Positions 53,803-62,761 of a stretch of DNA of 64,000 nt are shown here, in pieces; position 1 is the stretch's first letter, and each line of letters opens with the position of its first letter. This DNA comes from Sulfobacillus thermotolerans. Lineage in GTDB: Bacteria; Bacillota; Sulfobacillia; Sulfobacillales; Sulfobacillaceae. The notes under the pieces are model-generated. The model was not told the DNA's origin. It was given only the letters and a program-made list of their open reading frames with translations, and searched no databases. Both the position numbers and the translations under genes were made by a program. The stretch is taken from contig CP019454.1 of the NCBI GenBank assembly GCA_002951815.1, positions 124,001 to 188,000 of the forward strand. Direction: 5' to 3'.

Positions 53803-54801
53803 ATGGCGCAGAGAGAACCAGTCTCTGGGCTACCAGTCGATCGAGAAAAATTAAAGACCATGTATTATTACATGGTATTAAGTAGAAGACTTGACGAGCG
53901 CATGTGGATTCTTAACCGTCAAGGGAAAGCGCCGTTTGTCATCTCCTGTCAAGGGCAGGAAGGCGCACAAGCCGGGGTGGTTATGGCCTTGGATTCTCAG
54001 GTCGACTGGATTGCGCCTTATTACCGCGACCTGGCTGTCGTATTGGCATTTGGTATGACGCCACGGGAAGTGATGCTGGGGTTTTTGGGCAAGGCGGATG
54101 ACCCGAGCTCTGGCGGCCGGCAAATGCCTGCGCATTATGGACATCGTGCACGGCGGATTTTTACGGGATCGTCGCCGGTGGCCACGCAGGTGACACAGGC
54201 GGCGGGGCTGGCATGGGCGTTCAAGCTGCGTCATGAGGCCGCAGTGGCGGTGGCCTTTTTAGGAGAAGGTTCCACCAACCAAGGGGAGTTTCACGAGGCC
54301 TTAAACTTTGCGGCGGTGCAGCGCGTGCCGCTCATTGTAGTGGTCGAGAACAATGGCTACGCTATTTCGGTGCCGCAGAACCATCAAATGGCGATTCATA
54401 ATGTTGCAGACCGGGCTGCGGGGTACGGAATTGTGGGCGTTGTCGTACAGGGCTCTGACCCGCTTGCGGTGTATGAGGCGGCGCATGCGGCGCGAGAAAG
54501 AGCCTTGGCTGGCGGGGGACCCACGTTGATTGAGGCCAAAACGTATCGCTATACCGCACACTCGAGCGATGATGATGACCGCAGTTATCGTAGTCGGGAG
54601 GAATTGTTGCGGGAAAAGGCGGATGATCCGGTTGTGGTCTTCCGAGAATCTCTCATGCGCCTAAACGTATGGGACGAGCGGCAAGAGGAACGGTTGCAAC
54701 AAGAAGTGCGGGCGGTGGTCGATGATGCGACAGAGTATGCATTAAACGCGGCGATGCCAGACCCCTCGACCTTAATGGACCACGTGTATGAGAAGGATTG
54801 A
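53803..54801 (+). CDS. 2-oxoacid dehydrogenase E1 alpha subunit, first copy
   Basis: 332 aa, thiamine-diphosphate enzyme. The TPP motif is GEGSTNQGEFHEALNFAAV...ENNGYAISVP; the phosphorylation-loop region is RYTAHSSDDDDRSYRSREE. The SSDDD loop is typical of branched-chain or acetoin-type E1. It decarboxylates a 2-oxoacid with the E1 beta encoded two genes downstream. It lies 36 bp after lpdA. Confidence 0.94.
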   Translation: MAQREPVSGLPVDREKLKTMYYYMVLSRRLDERMWILNRQGKAPFVISCQGQEGAQAGVVMALDSQVDWIAPYYRDLAVVLAFGMTPREVMLGFLGKADDPSSGGRQMPAHYGHRARRIFTGSSPVATQVTQAAGLAWAFKLRHEAAVAVAFLGEGSTNQGEFHEALNFAAVQRVPLIVVVENNGYAISVPQNHQMAIHNVADRAAGYGIVGVVVQGSDPLAVYEAAHAARERALAGGGPTLIEAKTYRYTAHSSDDDDRSYRSREELLREKADDPVVVFRESLMRLNVWDERQEERLQQEVRAVVDDATEYALNAAMPDPSTLMDHVYEKD

Positions 54802-54815
54802 TGAAAGGAGTGGGG

Positions 54816-55796
54816 ACATTGGCATCTTTAAATATGACCCCGGAGTTGCTCAAGGAGATGTATTACACCATGGCTCTATCGCGGGCCTTGGATGACCGGA
54901 TGTGGATTCTGAACCGGCAAGGGCGAGCACCTGTGGTGTATTCTGCTAACGGCCATGAGGCTGTCCAGGTGGGAGCTGCGATGGCTTTGAACCGGGGCGA
55001 AGATTGGATTGTGCCTTATTACCGGGATTTAGCGATGGTATTGGCTTATGGCATGACCCCACGTGAGGTGATGTTACACCTTTTAGGACGTGCGGACGAC
55101 CCGAACTCGGGCGGCCGTCAGATGCCAGCACATTGGGGCCTTAAGCGACGGCACATTTTAACGACTGGGTCTGTGGTGGCAACCCAGGATGTGCACGCAG
55201 CAGGTCTGGCGTTGGCATCGAAGGTGCTGAAAGATGGCCGGGTCTCTATGGCCTCTTTTGGGGAAGGGTCCACGAGTCAAGGAGAATTTCATGAGGCGCT
55301 GAATTTTGCTGCGGTGCATAAGCTCCCTGTCATTTTTCTCAACGAGAACAACGGATATGCTATTTCCGTTCCTGCACGCAAGCAAATGGCCATTATGGAC
55401 GTTGCCGCGCGGGCCCAAGGCTATGGGATGCCGGGCGTCATTGTGGACGGCAATGACCCGGTTAAGGTCTACGAAGTGACGCGAGAGGCGGCAGACAGAG
55501 CACGCCGCGGAGAAGGGCCGACCTTAATCGAAGCGAAAACCTACCGATTTGTGCCGCATTCCAGCGACGATGACGACCGGGCTTACCGGAGTCGTGAGGA
55601 AGTCGCGGAGTGGAAAAAGCGGGACCCGGTGATTACGTTTGAAAAGCGTCTCCTCGACGAGAAGGTCATGACGGAAGAAGAATTAAAGGCATTCCAGCAG
55701 CGGATCAAGGATGAAGTGAACGACGCCACAGAGTATGCAGAAAAAGCGCCGTTGCCTGATCCCGCGACGCTTTGGCAGCATGTCTACGCTGATTAA
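54816..55796 (+). CDS. 2-oxoacid dehydrogenase E1 alpha subunit, second copy
   Basis: 326 aa, a clear paralogue of the preceding gene with the same motifs (GEGSTSQGEFHEALNFAAV, ENNGYAISVP, FVPHSSDDDDRAYRSREE). A TTG start is chosen because GAAAGGAGTGGGGACA lies directly before it; the ATG 18 bp upstream would sit on the ribosome site. Both copies look active. The C-terminal helix LRLNVWDERQ of copy 1 and LLDEKVMTEE of copy 2 differ most. Why two alpha subunits are encoded is unclear. Confidence 0.94.
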   Translation, partial: TLASLNMTPELLKEMYYTMALSRALDDRMWILNRQGRAPVVYSANGHEAVQVGAAMALNRGEDWIVPYYRDLAMVLAYGMTPREVMLHLLGRADDPNSGGRQMPAHWGLKRRHILTTGSVVATQDVHAAGLALASKVLKDGRVSMASFGEGSTSQGEFHEALNFAAVHKLPVIFLNENNGYAISVPARKQMAIMDVAARAQGYGMPGVIVDGNDPVKVYEVTREAADRARRGEGPTLIEAKTYRFVPHSSDDDDRAYRSREEVAEWKKRDPVITFEKRLLDEKVMTEEELKAFQQRIKDEVNDATEYAEKAPLPDPATLWQHVYAD

Positions 55797-55895
55797 ATCC
55801 ATCCCATTTCCCTTGAATGCTCAAACGAGCAATCACCACAAAGGAGGGCAGTCCCGGCCAAAGGGAAACGGGGAGTATCGCAGCCGGGGATCCGT

Positions 55896-56879
55896 ATGGC
55901 GGTAATGAGTTATTTGGAAGCAATACGTGAAACATTGCGGCAAGAAATGCGCCACGATGAGCGCATCATCATTTATGGGGAAGATGTTGGCGTACGGGGT
56001 GGGGTGTTCCGGGTTACGGAAGGCTTGCAAAAAGAATTTGGCGAGGACCGGGTGATTGATTCGCCGTTGGCGGAAGCGGCCATTGTTGGAACAGCCATAG
56101 GGGCTGCGGTGAATGGCTTGCGTCCTGTGCCAGAGATTCAGTTTGCGGACTTTATTTTTCCGGCCATTAACCAGATTGTGCAAGAAGCGGCTCGTATTCG
56201 TTACCGGTCCAATGGGGCCTTTGGGGTCCCGCTGGTCATTCGGGCGCCTTTTGGGGGCGGTGTCCATGGGGCGTTGTACCATTCCCAGAGTGTCGAGGCG
56301 TTTTTTGCCCACGTTCCCGGATTAAAAGTGGTGATTCCGAGTACGCCCTATGACGCCAAAGGATTGTTGGCAGCAGCTATCCAAGACGAAGATCCAGTAC
56401 TGTATTTTGAACACAAGGCGGCCTATCGCTCGATTAAAGGGGAAGTGCCTGATGAGCGTTATCTCATCCCCATTGGCAAAGCCGACCTCAAACGAACCGG
56501 TAAGGATGTCTCCATCATTACGTATGGGTTGATGGTCAACTATGCGTTGAAAGCGGCCGAAACCTTGGAAAAAGAGGGGATTTCGGTAGAAATTCTTGAT
56601 TTACGCAGCATTCGGCCCTTGGACGTGGAGATGATCTTAGAGACCGCCAAGCGGACCGGGAAAGTGCTCATTGTGCATGAAGATAACTTGACGGGAGGTA
56701 TTGGTGGCGAAGTGAGCGCTTTAATCGCGGAGCATGCGCTGTTCCACTTAGACGCACCAATTATGCGTCTAGCTGGACCGGACGTCCCCGCGATGCCTTA
56801 CAGTCCACCCCTGGAACATGCGTTTATGGTTACCAGCGACAAAATCACTGAGGCCGCCCGCAAGCTCGCCAAGTTCTAA
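55896..56879 (+). CDS. 2-oxoacid dehydrogenase E1 beta subunit
   Basis: 327 aa transketolase-like beta chain. Motifs: YGEDVGVRGGVFRVTEGLQK, DSPLAEAAIVGTAIGAAVNG, RPVPEIQFADFIFPAINQI, the potassium/TPP region, and the C-terminal VLIVHEDNLTGGIGGEVSAL. It completes E1 with one or both alpha chains. A 99-bp gap separates it from the second alpha gene and contains an AAAGGAGGG that is too far upstream to be its ribosome site. Confidence 0.95.
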   Translation: MAVMSYLEAIRETLRQEMRHDERIIIYGEDVGVRGGVFRVTEGLQKEFGEDRVIDSPLAEAAIVGTAIGAAVNGLRPVPEIQFADFIFPAINQIVQEAARIRYRSNGAFGVPLVIRAPFGGGVHGALYHSQSVEAFFAHVPGLKVVIPSTPYDAKGLLAAAIQDEDPVLYFEHKAAYRSIKGEVPDERYLIPIGKADLKRTGKDVSIITYGLMVNYALKAAETLEKEGISVEILDLRSIRPLDVEMILETAKRTGKVLIVHEDNLTGGIGGEVSALIAEHALFHLDAPIMRLAGPDVPAMPYSPPLEHAFMVTSDKITEAARKLAKF

Positions 56880-56908
56880 ATGCAGGTCGGATGGCAAGGA
56901 GGAGAATT

Positions 56909-58219
56909 ATGGCAGAAGTTGTGCTTATGCCCCAATTAGGGGAGTCCGTTACAGAAGGCACGATTGGTCAATGGCTCAAGAAGGTCGGTGATACGGTCGA
57001 AAAATATGAGTCTCTGCTTGAAGTGACGACAGATAAGGTGAACGCCGAGGTGCCCGCGCCCATAGGGGGCACGGTCAGCAAGATATTGGCGGAAGAAGGG
57101 CAAACCGTTGCGGTCGGCACCCCAATTTGTGAGATTACAGCGTCAGGCGAGTCGTCTGCAGATACGGCCCCAGCAGCAGCACCCGCTGCCGCAAAATCCG
57201 CTTCGGCCCCGGCTGCAGCGCCGTCCGAAATGGCTCAACAGCCCGTGCCTGAGACGGCGGGGAGCAAGGATTTGCGCGGGCGCTATTCCCCTGCGGTTCG
57301 CCGCTTGGCAGAAGAAAATCACATTAATCCCGACGCCGTTACAGGGACCGGAGCACAAGGGCGCGTCACACGAGATGATATCTTGCGGGCTGCCGCTGCC
57401 AAACCTCTAGAAACGGCACAACCCGTCTCTACCGAACCGGTCACACGGCCAGCTCCCGTACCCCCAGGCCCACCGTCCGCGCCTGTCAGTGCTCCTGCAG
57501 CGGCCGCTGCGGTGATCGATGCCGATGATGAAGTGGTGCCGCTGTCTTCGGTGCGCAAGGTTATTGCCGACCGTATGATGCGTTCCAAAGCGACCGTGCC
57601 GCATGCATGGCTCATGATGGAAGTGGACGTCACTTCGCTGGTGGCCTTACGGGAGAGCCTCAAAGAGGAATTTAAGGCCCGCGAAGGGGTGTCACTGACC
57701 TACATGCCGTTTATGTTGCGAGCGGTGGTGCAGGCGTTGAAAGCGGTTCCGGAAATGAATGCGCAGTGGAACGGAGATAGTATTGTTCTAAAGAAACACG
57801 TGAACATCGGAATGGCGACGGCGACCGATCGCGGCCTCATTGTGCCGGTCATCAAGGATGCGGATCAGAAGAACATCGTAGGGCTGGCCAAGGCCTCTCA
57901 AGATCTGGTGAAACGGGCCCGGAGCGGTCGCCTGACGATGGATGATTTGACGGGAGGTACGTTTACCGTCGACAATACCGGGGCTATTGGCACTGTGCTG
58001 ACATACCCCATTATCAATGCCCCCGAAGTAGGCATTGTGACCATGGAAGCCATTGTTAAGCGCCCCGTCGTGATCCAGGATATGGTGGCCATCCGATCTA
58101 TGATGAATGTCTGCATTTCCTTCGATCACCGGGTGGTGGACGGAGCGGAGGCAGGGAAATTTATTCAGGTGATCAAGCAAAACCTGGAATCGATTGGGCC
58201 TTCCACTTCGCTGTACTAA
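56909..58219 (+). CDS. 2-oxoacid dehydrogenase E2 (dihydrolipoyl acyltransferase)
   Basis: 436 aa. The lipoyl domain carries the modified Lys in [11 protein letters not shown]. Two Ala/Pro linkers flank a subunit-binding domain ([20 protein letters not shown], then [15 protein letters not shown]). The catalytic domain ends with [16 protein letters not shown], containing the active His and Asp. It forms the core of the complex and transfers acyl groups to CoA. The ATG at 56909 follows AAGGAGGAGAATT. lipA and lipB for its lipoylation follow. Confidence 0.96.
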   Translation: MAEVVLMPQLGESVTEGTIGQWLKKVGDTVEKYESLLEVTTDKVNAEVPAPIGGTVSKILAEEGQTVAVGTPICEITASGESSADTAPAAAPAAAKSASAPAAAPSEMAQQPVPETAGSKDLRGRYSPAVRRLAEENHINPDAVTGTGAQGRVTRDDILRAAAAKPLETAQPVSTEPVTRPAPVPPGPPSAPVSAPAAAAAVIDADDEVVPLSSVRKVIADRMMRSKATVPHAWLMMEVDVTSLVALRESLKEEFKAREGVSLTYMPFMLRAVVQALKAVPEMNAQWNGDSIVLKKHVNIGMATATDRGLIVPVIKDADQKNIVGLAKASQDLVKRARSGRLTMDDLTGGTFTVDNTGAIGTVLTYPIINAPEVGIVTMEAIVKRPVVIQDMVAIRSMMNVCISFDHRVVDGAEAGKFIQVIKQNLESIGPSTSLY

Positions 58220-58259
58220 TACTTTAGGGGATCACGAGAAGAGGGAAAGGAGTGCGAAG

Positions 58260-59156
58260 ATGGAGTCATTGCCAATCATACACACCGACCGCAAAGCCCC
58301 ATCACAACCTTTGCCACCATGGCTGAAGGTGCGCTTGACGCAAGGAAAAAACTATGTGGACCTCAAGAATTTGATGCGGTCTCAGACCCTGCATACCGTG
58401 TGTGAAGAGGCCTTATGTCCCAATATTTATGAGTGCTGGGAAAGCCGTACGGCCACGTTCTTAATCTTGGGGGACATTTGTACGCGCAATTGCGGATTCT
58501 GCGCGGTAACGACAGGGCGTCCTACGGGACTGGATTGGGAAGAGCCTCTGCGTGTGGCGCAAAGTGTCGAGGACATGGGCCTTAAGCATGTGGTGATTAC
58601 ATCCGTGACGCGAGACGATGTGCCTGATGGGGGATCCGCAATTTTTGCCGAGACCATTCGGGCGATTCGCCGCCGTGTGCCGACTTGTACCATCGAGGTG
58701 CTGACACCGGATTTCTTAGGGAATTGGGACGCGCTGATTACCGTGGCCGATGCTCATCCTGAAATCTTCAATCACAATACCGAAACGGTTCCTCGTTTGT
58801 ATCGCCATGTACGCCCTAAGGCGAAATACGAACGGAGCATGGAGTTTCTGCGCCGTGTCAAGCTTCATGACCCATCCATTGTCACGAAATCGGGCATTAT
58901 GGTGGGCCTTGGGGAAACACGAGAGGAAATTCATCAGGTGTTCGAAGACTTACGTGCCAATTTGGTGGATGTGTTGACGGTAGGGCAATACTTGCGTCCT
59001 GATGCCAAACATCTCCCCGTCGAACGGTATTACCCGCCGGAGGAGTTTGCGGAAATCAAAGAGGAAGCTTTGGCTCTGGGCTTCAGCCATGTGGAATCAG
59101 GTCCTTTAGTGCGGAGCTCGTATCACGCAGCGTCGCAAGTCCCTGAGGTGCGCTAA
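58260..59156 (+). CDS. lipA: Lipoyl synthase (radical SAM)
   Basis: 298 aa. Both Fe-S clusters are visible: the auxiliary cluster [12 protein letters not shown] and the radical [11 protein letters not shown], with a C-terminal RSSYHA Ser motif. It inserts two sulfurs into octanoyl-E2 or GcvH. The ATG at 58260 follows GGGAAAGGAG. It precedes lipB by one base, so the two are coupled. Confidence 0.97.
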   Translation: MESLPIIHTDRKAPSQPLPPWLKVRLTQGKNYVDLKNLMRSQTLHTVCEEALCPNIYECWESRTATFLILGDICTRNCGFCAVTTGRPTGLDWEEPLRVAQSVEDMGLKHVVITSVTRDDVPDGGSAIFAETIRAIRRRVPTCTIEVLTPDFLGNWDALITVADAHPEIFNHNTETVPRLYRHVRPKAKYERSMEFLRRVKLHDPSIVTKSGIMVGLGETREEIHQVFEDLRANLVDVLTVGQYLRPDAKHLPVERYYPPEEFAEIKEEALALGFSHVESGPLVRSSYHAASQVPEVR

Positions 59157-59157
59157 A

Positions 59158-59853
59158 ATGTCACAGGCTGCCTATGTCGTCGATTTAGGAACGATGGCCT
59201 ATCTTCCGGCGTGGGATTTGCAAAAGCAAGTGGGACAACGTGTCGGACTAGGGGCTTTGCCCGATATTGTGTTGTTGGTCGAACACCCACCCGTTTATAC
59301 GTTGGGGCGGGCGGCACGCGGATCGCATGAAAATTTGGTCTGGGATGCGGCACAGCGCGCCCAAGAAGGCATTGAGTTTGTGGAAGTCGACCGGGGCGGA
59401 GACGTGACTTATCATGGCCCCGGCCAATTAGTCGGATATCCCATCTTTGACTTGAATCGCCACGGCCGCGATTTGCATCGTTATTTGCGCGATCTTGAGG
59501 AAGTCTTGATCCGCACACTGCAGGACTTTGGCATTGAAGCGGGCCGCATGCCGCCTCACACGGGTGTTTGGGTCGGTCATGACAAAGTGGCGGCGATTGG
59601 GGTCAAGGCGAGCAAATGGATTACCCAACACGGTTTTGCCTTAAACGTCGATCCGAATTTAGAGCATTTTACCGGGATTATTCCGTGTGGGATTCACGAT
59701 AAAGGGGTGACCTCGATGCGCCGGTTGTTAGGGACATCGATCACCCTCGAACAAGTCAAGCCGGTAGTCATTCGCCATTTAGCCGAAGTGTTTGACGTGG
59801 CACTGACGCCTGTTTCGCTGCAAAGCTTGGATGTCCACGCGAACACTGTGTGA
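59158..59853 (+). CDS. lipB: Octanoyl-ACP:protein octanoyltransferase
   Basis: 231 aa. Motifs: DRGGDVTYHGPGQLVGYP (substrate pocket), KVAAIGVKASKWITQHGFAL (Lys), and the acyl-thioester Cys in GIIPCGIHDKGVTSM. It moves octanoate from ACP to E2/GcvH before LipA acts. It is the end of the operon, and a terminator hairpin follows. Confidence 0.97.
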   Translation: MSQAAYVVDLGTMAYLPAWDLQKQVGQRVGLGALPDIVLLVEHPPVYTLGRAARGSHENLVWDAAQRAQEGIEFVEVDRGGDVTYHGPGQLVGYPIFDLNRHGRDLHRYLRDLEEVLIRTLQDFGIEAGRMPPHTGVWVGHDKVAAIGVKASKWITQHGFALNVDPNLEHFTGIIPCGIHDKGVTSMRRLLGTSITLEQVKPVVIRHLAEVFDVALTPVSLQSLDVHANTV

Positions 59854-59874
59854 AAATCGTTAAACACATGCTAC

Positions 59875-59916
59875 GGCAAGCCTTTTCCTGATGAAGGAAG
59901 GGCTTGCCCGCGTTTT
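59875..59916 (+). terminator. Intrinsic terminator after lipB
   Basis: GGCAAGCC...GGCTTGCC arms with a T/A-rich inner stem (TTTTCC/GGAAGG) are followed by CGTTTTA, 22 bases after the lipB stop. Confidence 0.8.
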
Positions 59917-60030
59917 AGGGGCAAATGGACACGGGTAATTGCTGCGGGTGGCCCTAGGCGCTTTTTCGCACGGATGGTACAGTGAGGAAGGATGAGATAG
60001 TCATCCTAATGGGAAAGTGGGGAAGCCACA

Positions 60031-60354
60031 ATGATGCATGAGACCGAACGCTACCCGGATTGGGCTCGCAGCATGAAGCATGCGCAAGAAGATATTGGCT
60101 TGTTAATGGCGCATTTGATGGAATGGAAGGCAATTTTCGATCAGGAACTGCCGACTGATACGGCAGCGGGCGCTTTAGACCGGGCCGTAACCGCGTTAGA
60201 GCTGGCGACATCCGAAATGATGGTGGTGCTGTCCGCGTTGGACGGAGACGATATGCCGTATCAAGAGACGGAAGGGGATGCATTCTCCTCCATGCGCCGC
60301 AACGCTCCCGATTTATACGACGACCCGACGGAAGAGGAGTTAGACGAGGATTAA
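60031..60354 (+). CDS. Hypothetical acidic protein, 107 aa
   Basis: Not recognised. It is predicted mostly helical, with a very acidic C-terminal tail (YDDPTEEELDED). No signal or membrane segment. It converges on the tRNA gene. Conserved small acidic proteins of this kind are common beside lipoate genes in acidophilic Firmicutes only as a general impression; no function is assigned. Confidence 0.65.
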   Translation: MMHETERYPDWARSMKHAQEDIGLLMAHLMEWKAIFDQELPTDTAAGALDRAVTALELATSEMMVVLSALDGDDMPYQETEGDAFSSMRRNAPDLYDDPTEEELDED

Positions 60355-60367
60355 CCTTTGGGCGAGA

Positions 60368-60458
60368 TGGAGACGGTCATTGGGAATCGAACCCAACCAA
60401 TCCCTTCGGGATTGCCGATCGGTTTGCAGCCGATGGGGAACCCAGTTCCATGACCGTC
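60368..60458 (-). tRNA. tRNA-Cys(GCA) with a tRNA-Sec-like body
   Basis: 91 nt including encoded CCA. The acceptor stem is 8 bp (GACGGTCA/TGACCGTC), joined directly to a 5-bp T stem (TTGGG/CCCAA) with loop TTCGATT: the 8/5 plan of bacterial tRNA-Sec. The D arm is short (GGAAC/GTTCC, tiny loop). The anticodon arm is ATCGG-CTGCAAA-CCGAT, giving GCA (Cys). The long variable arm is a perfect 7-bp stem, CAATCCC-GAA-GGGATTG. The discriminator is U73. GCA plus U73 are cysteinyl-tRNA synthetase identity elements. It lies 17 bp after a glutaredoxin-like gene on the same strand. Confidence 0.9.
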
Positions 60459-60475
60459 AAATTTGTTTGGACGGG

Positions 60476-60721
60476 CTATGACGGTACAAGGTAACGGCGC
60501 AAGTCCCGTGTCTGAAATCCCACGACAATATGTTCGGTGCCGTCTTGACTACGAATGATGGTCGTCGGGGTGGCGTCCGAGCCCAGCGCTATGACTTCAT
60601 CAATCCATGCGGGATTTTTTCGGATATCGCGTTCCTCAAATGCGATTTGATGATGAAGAAGCCAAGCCTTCTCTTGTTGACAGGAATGGCATCCTGGTTG
60701 TGTATAGACAATCACTTCCAT
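60476..60721 (-). CDS. Glutaredoxin/NrdH-like redox protein
   Basis: 81 aa thioredoxin-fold protein with redox motif CHSC in YTQPGCHSCQQEKAWL, cis-Pro in DATPTTII, and C-terminal VVGFQTRDLRRYL. It would reduce disulfides in the cytoplasm. The ATG at 60721 follows AAGGGAGGCG. The tRNA-Cys-like gene begins right after it on the same strand, so both may be on one transcript. Confidence 0.88.
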   Translation of the reverse strand: MEVIVYTQPGCHSCQQEKAWLLHHQIAFEERDIRKNPAWIDEVIALGSDATPTTIIRSQDGTEHIVVGFQTRDLRRYLVPS

Positions 60722-60937
60722 ACCCGCGCCTCCCTTCGTGCGGGTATTATTATACCCATTTGCTAGACCATAATCTAGGATTGGGAATGACAAGATAAAA
60801 GCTTCATACCCAATGGGGTATGTATTCAACCGCGCCTACGAAAAAATGGTTCTAAAGGATTAGGGGGTAAGGGGCTTTGGTATCATTGACGCGCTTCCCA
60901 TTTATGGATATAAGTAAATAAGAATGAGGTGTTAAAG

Positions 60938-61363
60938 ATGTATGAACCCTTAGCAGAAGTCTACCGTGCCCTCGGGGACGGATATCGGTTGCGGATTTTG
61001 GCGATGTTGAAGGTGCGCGAAACCTGTGTGTGCGAAATGGTGGCGTTGTTGCCCATTACGCAATCAGCGGTGTCGCAGCATCTGAGAAAGCTGAAACAAG
61101 CGGGATTGGTGCAGGAAAGACGGCAAAAATACTGGATATACTATCGCCTTAATGAGGCGATGGCCGCTCCCGTCGCGAGTCTGGTGCGGGCCTTACCGGA
61201 AGAACCGAGCGATGTGCAGTGGCTAACGACGCATGCCGTGGGATGGCCTTGTAGTGTCGCAGAAAATGGGGCTCGCAAGACGAACGATGCCGCGGACGAG
61301 GAGGGAGAAGCTGTGTCAGGGCACCATGGGCACAGCGAACGCGATGCAGGATTATACCGTTGA
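60938..61363 (+). CDS. ArsR/SmtB-family transcriptional regulator
   Basis: 141 aa winged helix with LRILAMLKVRETCVCEMVAL (the CxC site of arsenic- or metal-sensing ArsR proteins) and recognition helix ITQSAVSQHLRKLKQAGLV. The His-rich C-terminal end (SGHHGHSER) may add metal ligands. ATG at 60938 follows GAGGTGTTAAAG. Overlaps the OsmC gene downstream, so it probably controls it. Confidence 0.92.
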   Translation: MYEPLAEVYRALGDGYRLRILAMLKVRETCVCEMVALLPITQSAVSQHLRKLKQAGLVQERRQKYWIYYRLNEAMAAPVASLVRALPEEPSDVQWLTTHAVGWPCSVAENGARKTNDAADEEGEAVSGHHGHSERDAGLYR

Positions 61364-61757
61364 TGTGGCAAGAACGTCAGACGGAATAGCGGATGCGTCG
61401 GTGCGGTCGTTTCATTTAACCTTAGGAGCGCGCCGCGGTGCGTTGTCTTTGGGATTCAATCCCGTGGAAACGTTGCTTTCTGCACTAGGGTCTTGCTTGA
61501 TGACGTCATTGGCGATGGTGTCGGAGTTGTCACGGGTGCCCATTACCACGATGCATATGCATCTTCGTGGAACACGTCAAGATAAGCCACCGGTTTTGGT
61601 GGCCGTGGAATATCATCTGACGGTGGTCACGGATTTGGGGCGCGAACGGGTCGATCGGTTGATAGAGTTGGCCCACAAAAACAGCACGGTTTTTCAAACA
61701 TTGTCGGGAGCAGTGCCGATATCCGGGACGTGGGATTACGACTCCTCTGGTTCCTAA
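61326..61757 (+). CDS. OsmC/Ohr-family peroxidase-like protein
   Basis: 143 aa. OsmC fold with GFNPVETLLSALGSCLMTSLA containing the conserved Cys, and C-terminal AHKNSTVFQTLSGAVPI; the second catalytic Cys of Ohr proteins is replaced (NSTV instead of NCxV), so peroxidase activity is doubtful. It overlaps the arsR-like gene by 38 bp. The ATG at 61326 has only a weak ribosome site, consistent with coupling. Confidence 0.85.
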   Translation: MGTANAMQDYTVDVARTSDGIADASVRSFHLTLGARRGALSLGFNPVETLLSALGSCLMTSLAMVSELSRVPITTMHMHLRGTRQDKPPVLVAVEYHLTVVTDLGRERVDRLIELAHKNSTVFQTLSGAVPISGTWDYDSSGS

Positions 61758-61934
61758 GCGATTTTAGATGCAGGAAGAAGGAATTAGTCTGTTGTGCCTA
61801 ATTGTTGGACCCAACGCCGGGACAAGATAGGGACGAATGACCCTAGGGAATCGAGAATGTCTTGCGTAAGCTTAAGCTGTGGTCAGTCTCAAGAAGCTTA
61901 CGAGGCTGTAGACGCAACGGAGGGAGTGAGGACG

Positions 61935-62591
61935 ATGTACAACTACAACAGCTACAGTGTGTCAGACGGCATTGATGGCAAGCTGATGGGAAAGACCTTA
62001 GCCTATTTGGTGTTGCTGTTAGGGATATTAATGATTGGCAGCGTGATCGGGGTGGGACTCGGTTCGGTCGGGCTGTGGGTGGGCTTCATCCTCGCCATTT
62101 TATCGACGATTATGGTCTCGCGCCGGGTCGGCAACAGCGGGCAGGCTTTGATGTGGGGCATTTTGGCGGCCATCGGTATGGGAATGATGATTTCGACCGT
62201 CTTGTGGTATGCCATTCTTTATCAAGGGCCGCTCCTCTTTACGACCGTCATTGCTTTGCTGCTGGCGGTGTTGGTTGCCGCCGCGGTCGTCGCATGGATT
62301 CCGTGGGATTTTAGCAAAATGGGGCCCTTGCTGTTTGTCGGTTTGATTGTCTTGCTGGTGGTCGGCCTGTTGTCGATGGTGATTCCGAGTATGGGCGGCG
62401 TGATGATGTCCCAGGCTTACAACATTATTGGTGTCGTGATATTTACCGGGTATTTGATGGTGGACTTTGGCATCATGCGCTACCGGTCACGGGCCTTTCC
62501 CGAGGACGGCATGGCCATCATGCTTGCGGTCTCACTGCTCGTCGACATTGTCAACTTGTTCCTCTTCTTGCTGCGATTGGGGCGGCGCTGA
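61935..62591 (+). CDS. BI-1/YbhL-family membrane protein
   Basis: 218 aa with seven predicted membrane helices. The C-terminal pattern (FTGYLMVDFGIMRYRS, then LLVDIVNLFLFLLRLGRR) is that of the Bax-inhibitor-1 family (SLYLDIxNLFLxLLR). Members leak Ca2+ or H+ in a pH-dependent way. ATG at 61935 has GGAGGGAGTGAGGACG upstream. A terminator overlaps its stop codon. Confidence 0.85.
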   Translation: MYNYNSYSVSDGIDGKLMGKTLAYLVLLLGILMIGSVIGVGLGSVGLWVGFILAILSTIMVSRRVGNSGQALMWGILAAIGMGMMISTVLWYAILYQGPLLFTTVIALLLAVLVAAAVVAWIPWDFSKMGPLLFVGLIVLLVVGLLSMVIPSMGGVMMSQAYNIIGVVIFTGYLMVDFGIMRYRSRAFPEDGMAIMLAVSLLVDIVNLFLFLLRLGRR

Positions 62592-62608
62592 GCCGTCCCT
62601 CTTTTTTT
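62579..62608 (+). terminator. Intrinsic terminator
   Basis: GGGGCGGC and GCCGTCCC pair around GCTGA, followed by a TCTTTTTTT run; a textbook Rho-independent terminator overlapping the BI-1 gene stop. Confidence 0.88.
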
Positions 62609-62761
62609 ATCGCATCCCCTGATTCTTCCCCATATTTACTGCACTCACATCATGCAATTGCTGGAGCACGACCGGGTTTGTGTTCGCTTAGCGGCGAGCT
62701 AGCTTTGCTATTGGCTACGGGCCGATGAATTCCATTGGCCCGACGGAGAGGATGATAAATC

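Noticed and set aside
60368-60458. Reading the tRNA as an ordinary class I tRNA-Cys
   Set aside because: The perfect 7-bp variable stem and the paired eighth acceptor position cannot be fitted into a short-variable-loop cloverleaf.
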